Shown: positions 1 to 5,504, numbered from the stretch's first letter. The stretch is DNA of 7,048 nucleotides from an uncultured Chloroflexota bacterium (GCA_903915565.1 CAIWTG010000266.1:1-7048); one strand, 5' to 3'. Notes: generated by a model not told the origin, from the sequence alone. Numbers and translations are program-made.

Positions 1-51
1 GGACCTCTGAATATTCGGAAAAATTATCTGTTATTTTTTGTACCCGCGGAG

Positions 52-80
52 CTTTTTATGGCTTCGAAGCACTCAAAAAG
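52..80. repeat. Dyad element over the start of the leftward promoter
   Basis: The arms CTTTTT (52-57) and AAAAAG (75-80) are perfect complements, and they surround the self-complementary 10-mer GCTTCGAAGC (61-70). The outer and inner dyad centres differ by half a base, so the structure is not one perfect palindrome. It covers about +1 to +21 of the leftward promoter at 79-108. It could be an operator or an RNA hairpin at the 5' end of that transcript. There is no evidence for a particular binding protein. Confidence 0.3.
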
Positions 81-108
81 TATAGCATAGTTTTTTTTAA
101 GATTGCAA
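79..108 (-). promoter_or_regulatory. Promoter for a gene left of the window
   Basis: On the minus strand, TTGCAA (103-108) and TATACT (79-84) are separated by 18 bp, and a TGC precedes the -10 as an extended -10 element. The expected start is near position 72. No start codon with a ribosome binding site follows before the window edge, so the gene served lies outside. A short GC hairpin (110-120, CGCC-GGA-GGCG) lies just upstream, after the DinB-like gene stop. It might weakly terminate that operon, but its stem is only 4 bp and its T tract is poor. Confidence 0.45.
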
Positions 109-126
109 ACGCCGGAGGCGAATTAA

Positions 127-585
127 TTACTTTTTTCCTTTAGTTTTTAAGAACGCTTCAATTTCATCCAGATGCATCTGGCGGTGGTGACCGCGGTCCA
201 GAGCGGTTGGTTCTTTTAAAGCCTTAATCTTTTTAACGACATCGTCCGTGAGTTCTTCGATTATTTTATCTACCCTCTGGGCGGTATCAACGGCGAGTTC
301 TGCCAGTTTACGGGGCGACGCTGACAGGAAAAGTGGTACTAAGGCGTTATTGATGATGTGCATATTCGTCCCTTCGATACCGGACGCCGTAAAGTCGTTC
401 CGCTGCCATAGCTTCAGCAATTCAATTCGCCGCTCATCCCAGAACGCCAAATGCCCCAGCATTACGGCAATCGTCCAGCCCTCTTTATAAATGACCAGAT
501 TCAATTCTTTATCCGTCACCTTGCTGACGAATTTTTGCAGTTTTTCTCGCCACTCTTTATTTTTGGCAATCCATGGTTTTTCCAT
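127..585 (-). CDS. DinB-like four-helix-bundle protein
   Basis: This 152-residue protein has the size and pattern of the DinB/YfiT superfamily (which includes maleylpyruvate-isomerase-like and ClbS/DfsB-like proteins). These are four-helix bundles that bind a divalent metal through histidines, and some act as thiol-dependent transferases or protect against toxic compounds. The motif GHLAFWDE holds His45 at the end of a helix that follows the usual GWT element. His76 and the cluster DRGHHRQMHLDEIEAFL (His133, His134, His138) near the C-terminus are the likely remaining ligands. Start: ATG with AGGAG (596-600) 9 nt upstream, lying inside the last codons of the acetyltransferase gene. The gap to that gene is 4 bp, so the two are co-transcribed. 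The family match rests on motif pattern and length, and the substrate is unknown. Confidence 0.8.
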   Translation of the reverse strand: MEKPWIAKNKEWREKLQKFVSKVTDKELNLVIYKEGWTIAVMLGHLAFWDERRIELLKLWQRNDFTASGIEGTNMHIINNALVPLFLSASPRKLAELAVDTAQRVDKIIEELTDDVVKKIKALKEPTALDRGHHRQMHLDEIEAFLKTKGKK

Positions 586-589
586 TGAC

Positions 590-1429
590 TTATAGCTCCT
601 TTTCTTTGGGTTGCTGGTTTTCCGGGAACCACGTATAAGAACTCACCCGGCAAACCTCTTTAAAACCCATACGTTTATATACCGGCTCGCCCATTTTGGA
701 AGCCTGTAAAATCCCCACCCTGTAGCCCAGCGCCCGCCCGTCTTTTAGGGCTTTTTGCGTTACCGCGAAGGCTGCGCCCCGCTGGCGGAACTCCGGCAGC
801 GTTGCCACGAAGTATATTCCCACCACCCCTTCACCCAAAAAGTAGCCGGATGTTGATGCCGGCTTGCCGTCCAGCAGCCCAAGGTAAAACTTCATCGGAA
901 ACTTGGTTTTTTGGTATCGTTTAATCAATTCTACAAAAACCGGTTCGGCGTCGGTAGGCGCGCCAAACGCCACACAGGTAATGTGGCACCATGCCTTTAT
1001 GTCTCCATCCTTTTTAGCTTCGATTATTTCCAGCCCGGCGGGCACCGGTTCGCTTTCGTTCATGTTATGCAGGTCTACCGCCATGCCGGCGCCGTCGCCG
1101 TGGGTAGTAAAACCGTGCGCCTCCAGCCTTTTGGTAAAATCTATCGGCCGCGTTTCCGGCCCGATGTACCACTGCAGTGGCATTTTCCGTGCTCGTCCTC
1201 TTTCCTGGAACTTTTCTATCGTTCGGTCTACGTCTTCTGGCTTTAAGTTAGTATGGAAGGCTGCATTACAGGGTGGGAAGTGAACGTCCGTTATCACCCA
1301 GTCCACACCGTCCCCGCTATAGGTCTCCGCCCACTTCCATCCGAAGTTAAAAGGCGTCAGGGCGTAACAGTTTTCCGTGACGGCTTTAGCTAATGCCGCG
1401 TAGCTTAAGTCGGTTAAGAATTCACTCAT
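590..1429 (-). CDS. GNAT-family N-acetyltransferase
   Basis: This 279-residue protein should transfer an acetyl group from acetyl-CoA to an unknown amine. The C-terminal half is a recognisable GNAT domain. Strand 4 and motif A lie at about residues 203-230, with the acetyl-CoA pyrophosphate-binding loop as PEFRQRGAA (212-220). Motif B follows as GEPVYKRMGFKEVCR (247-261), the usual YxxxGF ending. Residues 1-130 are larger than in a minimal GNAT and may form a degenerate second GNAT-like half or a substrate-binding domain; this is inference. Start: ATG with AAGGAGAG (1436-1443) about 8 nt upstream. It is the first full gene after the leader at 1430-1635 and is followed 4 bp later by the DinB-like gene. 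The attenuator-like leader suggests induction when translation is disturbed, so the substrate may be an antibiotic or other toxic compound. That is inference only. Confidence 0.88.
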   Translation of the reverse strand: MSEFLTDLSYAALAKAVTENCYALTPFNFGWKWAETYSGDGVDWVITDVHFPPCNAAFHTNLKPEDVDRTIEKFQERGRARKMPLQWYIGPETRPIDFTKRLEAHGFTTHGDGAGMAVDLHNMNESEPVPAGLEIIEAKKDGDIKAWCHITCVAFGAPTDAEPVFVELIKRYQKTKFPMKFYLGLLDGKPASTSGYFLGEGVVGIYFVATLPEFRQRGAAFAVTQKALKDGRALGYRVGILQASKMGEPVYKRMGFKEVCRVSSYTWFPENQQPKEKEL

Positions 1430-1454
1430 ACAAAACTCTCCTTATAAAACAATT

Positions 1455-1480
1455 AAGCCCGGGTTTTTCTCTCCGGGCTT
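1455..1480 (-). terminator. Attenuator-type hairpin before the acetyltransferase gene
   Basis: On the minus strand, AAGCCCGG (1473-1480) and CCGGGCTT (1455-1462) are perfect 8-bp complements around a 10-nt A-rich loop. The following tail AATTGTTTTAT contains an interrupted T run. The hairpin ends 11 nt before the acetyltransferase ribosome binding site, so it lies inside the leader of that gene. No separate intrinsic terminator is evident between the aminotransferase stop (1682) and the next promoter. The hairpin could therefore also stop read-through from the ior operon. The imperfect T run leaves open a role in translation or RNA stability. Confidence 0.6.
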
Positions 1481-1542
1481 GGCGTGTTTCTTATATCGTT
1501 CTTATAATATCTTCTATAAAATAAAAACACACCTTGCCCGAA
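1472..1542 (-). promoter_or_regulatory. Candidate anti-terminator stem in the leader
   Basis: In the leftward RNA, the 18 nt UUCGGGCAAGGUGUGUUU (1542-1525) can pair with AAACACGCCAAGCCCGGA (1489-1472). This gives 9 bp (one G-U) and 7 bp (one G-U) around an AA/AA internal loop. The second strand includes most of the 5' arm of the terminator hairpin (1473-1480), so the two structures cannot coexist. The first strand is made of codons 21-27 of the leader peptide. A ribosome reaching the end of that peptide would open this stem and allow the terminator, whereas one held earlier would leave it intact. Confidence 0.6.
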
Positions 1543-1603
1543 CCGTCATCATTTGAGCGGTTTTCCTGTTCTGTTTAACTCCGATATGGAATCGTGTGGT
1601 CAT
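1514..1603 (-). CDS. Candidate 29-residue leader peptide
   Basis: A short reading frame begins at ATG 1603-1601 and ends at TAG 1516-1514. It has AAGG (1614-1617) 10 nt upstream and begins about 26 nt after the predicted transcription start. Two in-frame methionine codons (M18, M19) with AGGA 11-14 nt upstream could alternatively start a 12-residue peptide, MMTVRARCVFIL. Codons 21-27 form one strand of the anti-terminator stem, and this overlap is the best reason to think the frame is translated. The peptide is basic, with a hydrophobic end. R22-A23-R24 fits the Arg-X-Arg pattern known from macrolide-stalled leader peptides such as ErmDL, but its position argues against a stall there switching the gene on. 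The product probably has no role beyond regulation. Confidence 0.5.
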   Translation of the reverse strand: MTTRFHIGVKQNRKTAQMMTVRARCVFIL

Positions 1604-1635
1604 TTCTTAGTTGCCTTTTTGGAAAAAGTAAGCCT

Positions 1636-1664
1636 ATTGTATTACATCAATAAAAGGCTGTCAA
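1636..1664 (-). promoter_or_regulatory. Promoter of the leader-acetyltransferase-DinB operon
   Basis: On the minus strand, TTGACA (1659-1664) and TACAAT (1636-1641) are separated by exactly 17 bp, close to the sigma-70 consensus. The expected start is the A near 1629, which gives a leader of about 200 nt before the acetyltransferase ATG. The -35 box lies 17 bp after the aminotransferase stop codon. The 7-bp inverted repeat CCTATTG/CAATAGG (1662-1668 and 1633-1639) overlaps both boxes and could be a repressor site. Confidence 0.72.
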
Positions 1665-1681
1665 TAGGTTGGGGGGATATG

Positions 1682-2875
1682 CTATTTCATCAAGCCGTAT
1701 TTCCTGGCAATCTCTTCCAGGCCGGGTATGGCTTTTTCCAGCAGCTTCCGCTCCACGCAGTAGACCAGCCGGAAGTACCCGCGAATCCCAAAGGCTATAC
1801 CGGGTACGGTCAAGACCTGGTGGTCGTTCTGCAGCTCGCGGATAAATGCCACATCGTCCTCGATGGGGCACTTGGGGAAGATATAAAACGCCCCCTCCGG
1901 CTTATTGACGGTGTAGCCCATGCGTTTGAGGTTGTTGTAGAGAAAGTCGCGGTTGTTCTGGTACTCTTTCACCGGTATCGTCACGTCCTGGAGGTGCGTC
2001 ACTACGTTCTGCATGAATGCCGGCGCATTGATAAAGCCCAGCACACGCGTGCAAAAGACCATGCCTTTAATCATGTCGTCGTGGTCTTCAATATCCGGAT
2101 GTACAGCCACGTAGCCGATGCGCTCGCCGGGGATGGAGAGGTCTTTAGAGTGCGAAGTGCAGATGATGCTGTGTTTATGGAAATTCAGCGGCGACGGATA
2201 TTTCATCCCGTCGTAGATTATCTTTTTATAAGGCTCGTCGCTGACGATAAATATCTGCGTGCCGTATTCTTTTTCTTTTTTCCGGAGTAAATCACTCATC
2301 CTTGTCAGTATTTCCGGGGTGTAGACTACGCCGGTGGGGTTGTTGGGAGAGTTGATGAGGATGGCTTTCGTCTTCGGCCCGATGTTCTTTTCCAGGACGT
2401 CTAGCCTGGGGAAGAAATTTTCATCGGTAGGGAGAGGTTTGACTAAACCGCCATGATTTTCCACATAGTTAAAATAATCCACGAACCACGGAATGAAGAC
2501 GATTACTTCATCTCCCGTGTCGAGAATCGTTTTCATGGCCACGTTAATCGCCCCCGCCGCCCCTACGGACATGATGACGTCTTTCTCGGTGAGTTGGATG
2601 CCCGTCTCTTTAGTCAACTGTTTGGCGACCGCCGCCCGCGTTTCCGGGTAGCCGGCGTTGACCATATAACCGTGCATGCCTTTAAAAGGGTGGTTCGCCA
2701 GCCGCTTTATCTCGCGTTTAAATTCCCGCGGCGGTTCCATCACTGGGTTGCCCAGCGAAAGGTCATAGACGTTCTCTTCGCCGAACTTCTGCTTCATGGC
2801 GATGCCCTCTTCGAACATCCGCCTAATCCACGACCCCAGCTCCATCCCTTTTTTAGTGCGTTCCGATACGGACAC
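1682..2875 (-). CDS. Class I/II PLP-dependent aminotransferase, likely aromatic
   Basis: Fold-type I aminotransferase of 397 residues, a typical family length. Numbered from the chosen GTG start, it has the cofactor-phosphate loop SVGAAGAIN (103-111), NSPNNPTG (175-182), SDEPY (Asp213 against the pyridine nitrogen, Tyr216), Schiff-base Lys244 in SHSKDLSIPGERIGY, and Arg369 in FRLVY for the substrate carboxylate. An upstream ATG at 2995 in the same frame would overlap iorB by 143 bp and add a low-complexity basic tail unlike the family. GTG at 2873-2875 has a good ribosome binding site and gives the expected N-terminus running into GSWIRRMFEEG. It overlaps iorB by 23 bp, which points to translational coupling. 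The likely role is to convert aromatic amino acids to the aryl-pyruvates oxidised by IorAB. Substrate choice is inferred from context, and aspartate- or alanine-type specificity cannot be excluded. Confidence 0.9.
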   Translation of the reverse strand: MSVSERTKKGMELGSWIRRMFEEGIAMKQKFGEENVYDLSLGNPVMEPPREFKREIKRLANHPFKGMHGYMVNAGYPETRAAVAKQLTKETGIQLTEKDVIMSVGAAGAINVAMKTILDTGDEVIVFIPWFVDYFNYVENHGGLVKPLPTDENFFPRLDVLEKNIGPKTKAILINSPNNPTGVVYTPEILTRMSDLLRKKEKEYGTQIFIVSDEPYKKIIYDGMKYPSPLNFHKHSIICTSHSKDLSIPGERIGYVAVHPDIEDHDDMIKGMVFCTRVLGFINAPAFMQNVVTHLQDVTIPVKEYQNNRDFLYNNLKRMGYTVNKPEGAFYIFPKCPIEDDVAFIRELQNDHQVLTVPGIAFGIRGYFRLVYCVERKLLEKAIPGLEEIARKYGLMK

Positions 2876-3464
2876 TCTCGATTTCCTTTCTGCCCAATGC
2901 AAACGCTTTAAGGTTAATGTCTCTAATGTTTTCCGGCATGCGCTGCGTGATGCTTGCCTGCCAGAACTTGTCGTCCATCGGGGCAAAGGCGGCAAAACAC
3001 CCCAGCATAAAGATATTGAGCGTTCTGACGTTGCCCAGTTCTTTCACTTTCTTATTCCCGTCGATAATGTATATCTTGTCGGTGCGTCTTTTCAGCGCGG
3101 CGACCAGTTCTTTGTCGGTGGGGTATTTTTCCTGCCCCAGGCTGACCGATTGCGGCGGCTGCTCGTAGTCGTTGATGACGACCACCGCGCCCGACTTGAG
3201 GTAATGACTCCACCGCGCTGCTTCCAGCTTTTCAAAAGCGAGGATGAGGTCGACTTCGCCTTCTTTAATCAGCGGCGACCACACCTTTTCCCCCATCCGC
3301 ACGTGGCTGACCACACTGCCGCCCCGCTGCGCCATCCCCAGCGTATCGGTTTTTTTCACGTCAAAACCGGCGGCTATTGCCGTCTCGCCGATAATGTCCG
3401 AGGCGAGGACTACCCCTTGTCCCCCCACCCCGGTGATTAAAACGTCCATCTTTTTCATGTTCAT
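2853..3464 (-). CDS. iorB: Indolepyruvate:ferredoxin oxidoreductase, beta subunit
   Basis: This 203-residue protein is the gamma-domain (2-oxoacid:acceptor oxidoreductase) subunit that completes the IorAB enzyme in the cytoplasm. It starts with the glycine-rich turn TGVGGQGVVLAS (11-22), typical of the family. TDTLGMAQRGGSVVSHVRMG (39-58) follows, the strongly conserved stretch of this subunit and of the matching PFOR domain. Length is normal for IorB (about 190-200). The ATG shares ATGA with the iorA stop codon, so translation is coupled and the subunits should be made in equal amounts. Two further in-frame ATGs (codons 3 and 6) are possible starts. AAGG about 10 nt before the first supports it. 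The 3' end overlaps the aminotransferase gene by 23 bp. Confidence 0.95.
   Translation of the reverse strand: MNMKKMDVLITGVGGQGVVLASDIIGETAIAAGFDVKKTDTLGMAQRGGSVVSHVRMGEKVWSPLIKEGEVDLILAFEKLEAARWSHYLKSGAVVVINDYEQPPQSVSLGQEKYPTDKELVAALKRRTDKIYIIDGNKKVKELGNVRTLNIFMLGCFAAFAPMDDKFWQASITQRMPENIRDINLKAFALGRKEIESVRIGTH
2882..2889 (-). promoter_or_regulatory. Ribosome binding site that sets the aminotransferase start
   Basis: AAAGGAAA on the minus strand has its AGGA core (2884-2887) 8 nt before the GTG at 2873-2875, inside the 3' end of iorB. The next in-frame ATG (2843-2845) has only AAGGG directly against it, too close for normal use. The far upstream ATG at 2995 would need a long overlap with iorB. 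Confidence 0.6.
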
Positions 3465-5260
3465 GCGCTTATCGCCTTAACCGGACATAATTGCTCGCAC
3501 AATGCGCAAATATCCCCCGCGCATAACGTCGGCTCGATGTAGACCTTGCCGTCGACTGTCTGTATCGCCGGGCAGCCCAGTTTCAGGCAGACGCCGCACT
3601 GGGTGCATTTTTCTGTATCAACTTTACGCGGATGTTCGCGTTTTCTTACCTGCATGGCGCAAGCCCCCCGCACGATAACGACCGATAATTCTTCCCGGTC
3701 TATCGAGTCGCGCAGCCCCGCCCTTAAAGCCTTTAAGTCAAAGGCGTTGATTACCTTCAAGTCCTTAACCCCGATGCCGCGGCACAAACTCTCGATATCC
3801 ACCGCCTGGGTTTCCTTCCCCTGCGCCGAGACACCGGTGCCCGGATGTTCCTGGTGTCCGGTCATAGCGGTGGTATGATTGTCTAAAATTAAAATGGTGA
3901 TGTGCCCGTCGTTATAAACGGCGTCCACCAGCCCGGTAATGCCGGAGTGCAAAAATGTCGAATCGCCAATGACGGCCACGACTTTGCTTTTAACGCCTGC
4001 CTTTTCCATCCCCAGTGCCTGCCCGATGCCCGCGCCCATGCAGGCTGTGGTGTCCAGGACGTTATGGGGTGGATAAGCTCCCAGCGTATAGCACCCGATG
4101 TCCCCGGTGATAATCAGCTTGGGTTCCTGCGGTTCTTTAGATTCTAGTAGTTTAGAGCGCTGCCCGACGGTATTCAGCGTGTAGTAGATGCCGGTATGGG
4201 GGCAGCCGGGACAAAGCAGGGGAGGCCGCTTTGGTAGTCCCTCGGCGGGCGGCAGTACTTGTGGTTTTTCGGATTCGGGCACCAAACCGGCGCCGATGGA
4301 ACTCTCGGTGACGATGCGCGTATTGAGTTCGCCGACCAGCGGGATAAACTCCTTGCCGGTGACCTTGACGCCCATCGCCTTGATGTTTTCCTGTAAAAAC
4401 GGGTCCAGCTCCTCAATGACGATGAGCTTTTCCACTTTAGCGGCAAAGTCCTTAATCATTTTCTGCGGTAGCGGCCAGGTCATGCCCAGCTTAAGGAATG
4501 ACGCCTCCGGGAATACCTCCCGCGCGTACTGATAAGCCACGCCGCTGGTTACGATGCCGATTTTCTTTTTATTCCAGATAATCTGGTTCATCGGGAATGT
4601 TTCGCAGTAAACCGCCAGCTTTTCCATGCGCTTTTCCACCAGGGCATGGCGGGGTAAAGCGTTGACGGGCAGCATGACGTATTTTTGCGGATTGAAAAGG
4701 AAAGCCGGCTGCGCATTTTTCACTTTACGGCTTTTCCTGGCGTCCACTACGCTCTTGGAGTGGGCGATGCGGGTGGTGGTGCGGAAAAGCACCGGCGTAT
4801 CGAACTCCTCGCTGATTTCAAAGGCGTAACCCATCAGGTCGTAAACATCCTGGCTGTCGCTCGGCTCCAACATCGGCACTTTAGCCAGTCGGGCGTAATG
4901 GCGGTTGTCCTGTTCGTTCTGCGAGCTGTGTATCTGCGGGTCGTCGGCGGTAATTACTACCAGCCCCCCGATTATCCCCGTGATGGATGCTGCCATAAAC
5001 GGGTCGGCGGCTACGTTCAATCCCACCATCTTCATGGAGACCATCGCGCGCGCGCCGGTGTAAGCCGCCCCCATTCCCACCTCCATGGCCACCTTCTCGT
5101 TGGTCGACCACTCGGCATAAATGTCCTTAAAGCGCGATAGGTTTTCCAGTATCTCGGTGCTGGGGGTGCCGGGGTAAGCGGAAGCCACCTGCACGCCGGC
5201 GTGATAGGCGCCCAACGCCAGGGCTTCATTTCCCGATAGCAATTGCAGAGTCTTTTCCAT
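3461..5260 (-). CDS. iorA: Indolepyruvate:ferredoxin oxidoreductase, alpha subunit
   Basis: Large catalytic subunit of 599 residues, normal for IorA. With IorB it oxidatively decarboxylates aryl-pyruvates (indolepyruvate, phenylpyruvate, 4-hydroxyphenylpyruvate) to aryl-acetyl-CoA and reduces ferredoxin, using thiamine diphosphate. Residues 1-175 are the pyrimidine-binding domain, with SAYPGTPSTEI (28-37) and NEKVAMEVGMGAA (54-66) carrying the expected catalytic Glu. LLCPGCPHTG (348-357) precedes the diphosphate-binding domain. There GDIGCYTLG (386-394) and GDS (432-434) through LDN (459-461) form the metal and diphosphate site, the last a variant of GDG...NN. The C-terminus is a ferredoxin-like tail with Cys552, 555, 558, 563 (CX2CX2CX4CP) and Cys580, 585, 588, 592 (CX4CX2CX3CP). 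The second spacing is unusual. The start ATG follows GAGGA (5264-5268) closely. First gene of the ior operon, with a strong promoter upstream. Confidence 0.96.
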   Translation of the reverse strand: MEKTLQLLSGNEALALGAYHAGVQVASAYPGTPSTEILENLSRFKDIYAEWSTNEKVAMEVGMGAAYTGARAMVSMKMVGLNVAADPFMAASITGIIGGLVVITADDPQIHSSQNEQDNRHYARLAKVPMLEPSDSQDVYDLMGYAFEISEEFDTPVLFRTTTRIAHSKSVVDARKSRKVKNAQPAFLFNPQKYVMLPVNALPRHALVEKRMEKLAVYCETFPMNQIIWNKKKIGIVTSGVAYQYAREVFPEASFLKLGMTWPLPQKMIKDFAAKVEKLIVIEELDPFLQENIKAMGVKVTGKEFIPLVGELNTRIVTESSIGAGLVPESEKPQVLPPAEGLPKRPPLLCPGCPHTGIYYTLNTVGQRSKLLESKEPQEPKLIITGDIGCYTLGAYPPHNVLDTTACMGAGIGQALGMEKAGVKSKVVAVIGDSTFLHSGITGLVDAVYNDGHITILILDNHTTAMTGHQEHPGTGVSAQGKETQAVDIESLCRGIGVKDLKVINAFDLKALRAGLRDSIDREELSVVIVRGACAMQVRKREHPRKVDTEKCTQCGVCLKLGCPAIQTVDGKVYIEPTLCAGDICALCEQLCPVKAISA

Positions 5261-5294
5261 TATTCCTCACGCAATCCGTTACTTAATGTTAAAT

Positions 5295-5324
5295 ATTATA
5301 TCAATAAGCGTAATATATTGTCAA
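5295..5324 (-). promoter_or_regulatory. Promoter of the iorA-iorB-aminotransferase operon
   Basis: On the minus strand, perfect consensus boxes TTGACA (5319-5324) and TATAAT (5295-5300) are separated by 18 bp. The predicted start is near 5288, giving a leader of about 28 nt before the iorA ATG. An 8-bp palindrome ATGCGCAT (5330-5337) lies just upstream of the -35 box and could be part of a regulator site, although a palindrome of that length can occur by chance. Confidence 0.8.
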
Positions 5325-5393
5325 ATTCAATGCGCATAATCGCACATCTTAGTCGCCGTACTTTTAGATTCTACCACATATTTCGCGTTCAGA

Positions 5394-5406
5394 ACAATAA
5401 TATTGT
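5394..5406. promoter_or_regulatory. Small perfect inverted repeat between the divergent promoters
   Basis: ACAATA-A-TATTGT is a perfect 6-1-6 inverted repeat. ACCACA (5373-5378) is also the complement of TGTGGT (5404-5409), which overlaps the right arm. It lies about 45 bp before the -35 box of the rightward promoter and 70 bp before that of the leftward one. Its 6-1-6 layout resembles operators of Fur/PerR-type regulators, but AT-rich spacers give such sequences by chance. Confidence 0.25.
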
Positions 5407-5451
5407 GGTGTTTTCCTCCTTCCGGACTATCCTCCTCCCCCATTTTTCTTA

Positions 5452-5480
5452 TTGATATTTCTTCGTGATAATGCTAGAAT
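5452..5480 (+). promoter_or_regulatory. Promoter of the Fur-family regulator-lgt-metal transport operon
   Basis: TTGATA (5452-5457) and TAGAAT (5475-5480) are separated by 17 bp, with TGC directly before the -10 as an extended -10 element. The expected start is near 5487, giving a leader of about 27 nt. The inverted repeat at 5484-5504 lies on the start site. Confidence 0.7.
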
Positions 5481-5483
5481 TCT

Positions 5484-5504
5484 AATTGAAAAACATTTTC
5501 ATTT
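5484..5504 (+). promoter_or_regulatory. Candidate Fur-family operator
   Basis: The arms AATTGAAAA and TTTTCATTT match in 8 of 9 positions around a central ACA. The core TGAAAAA-C-ATTTTCA (5487-5501) has the 7-1-7 layout of Fur/PerR/Zur boxes (classical form TGATAAT-N-ATTATCA, with 3 of 14 arm positions different). It covers the predicted transcription start, so bound protein would block initiation. The natural candidate binder is the Fur-family protein encoded just downstream, which would mean autoregulation. Confidence 0.5.

Noticed and set aside
28..68. Leftward mini-ORF from GTG after the outward promoter (about 13 basic residues)
   Set aside because: There is no ribosome binding site between the predicted transcription start and the GTG, and no attenuator can be judged because the window ends.
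30..75. T-box-like sequence on the plus strand (TACCCGCGGAGC then T run)
   Set aside because: The conserved T-box core (AGGGTGGNACCGCG) is not matched, no specifier stem is visible, and no rightward gene follows.
1504..1532. Promoter with -10 TATTAT close to the acetyltransferase gene
   Set aside because: No acceptable -35 box lies at the right distance (GTGTGT or GGTGTG). The AT-rich stretch is better explained as the loop of the anti-terminator stem.
1621..1668. Intrinsic terminator of the ior operon just after the aminotransferase
   Set aside because: A bulged stem (AGCC/GGCT plus TATTG/CAATA) followed by a T run is possible, but the same bases form TTGACA-17-TACAAT, a better explanation.
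1553..2290. Long rightward open frame of 245 codons antisense to the aminotransferase
   Set aside because: It is a shadow of the aminotransferase codons: composition is odd, no domain is recognisable, there is no ribosome binding site, and the opposite frame has all the catalytic motifs.
2876..2995. N-terminal extension of the aminotransferase starting at ATG 2995
   Set aside because: It would overlap iorB by 143 bp and give a basic, low-complexity tail unlike the family. GTG at 2875 has a proper ribosome binding site and a family-like N-terminus.
2796..3440. Rightward open frame of 214 codons antisense to iorB
   Set aside because: It mirrors iorB and the start of the aminotransferase gene, which carry clear family motifs. 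The antisense product is His/Phe/Arg-rich and resembles nothing recognisable.
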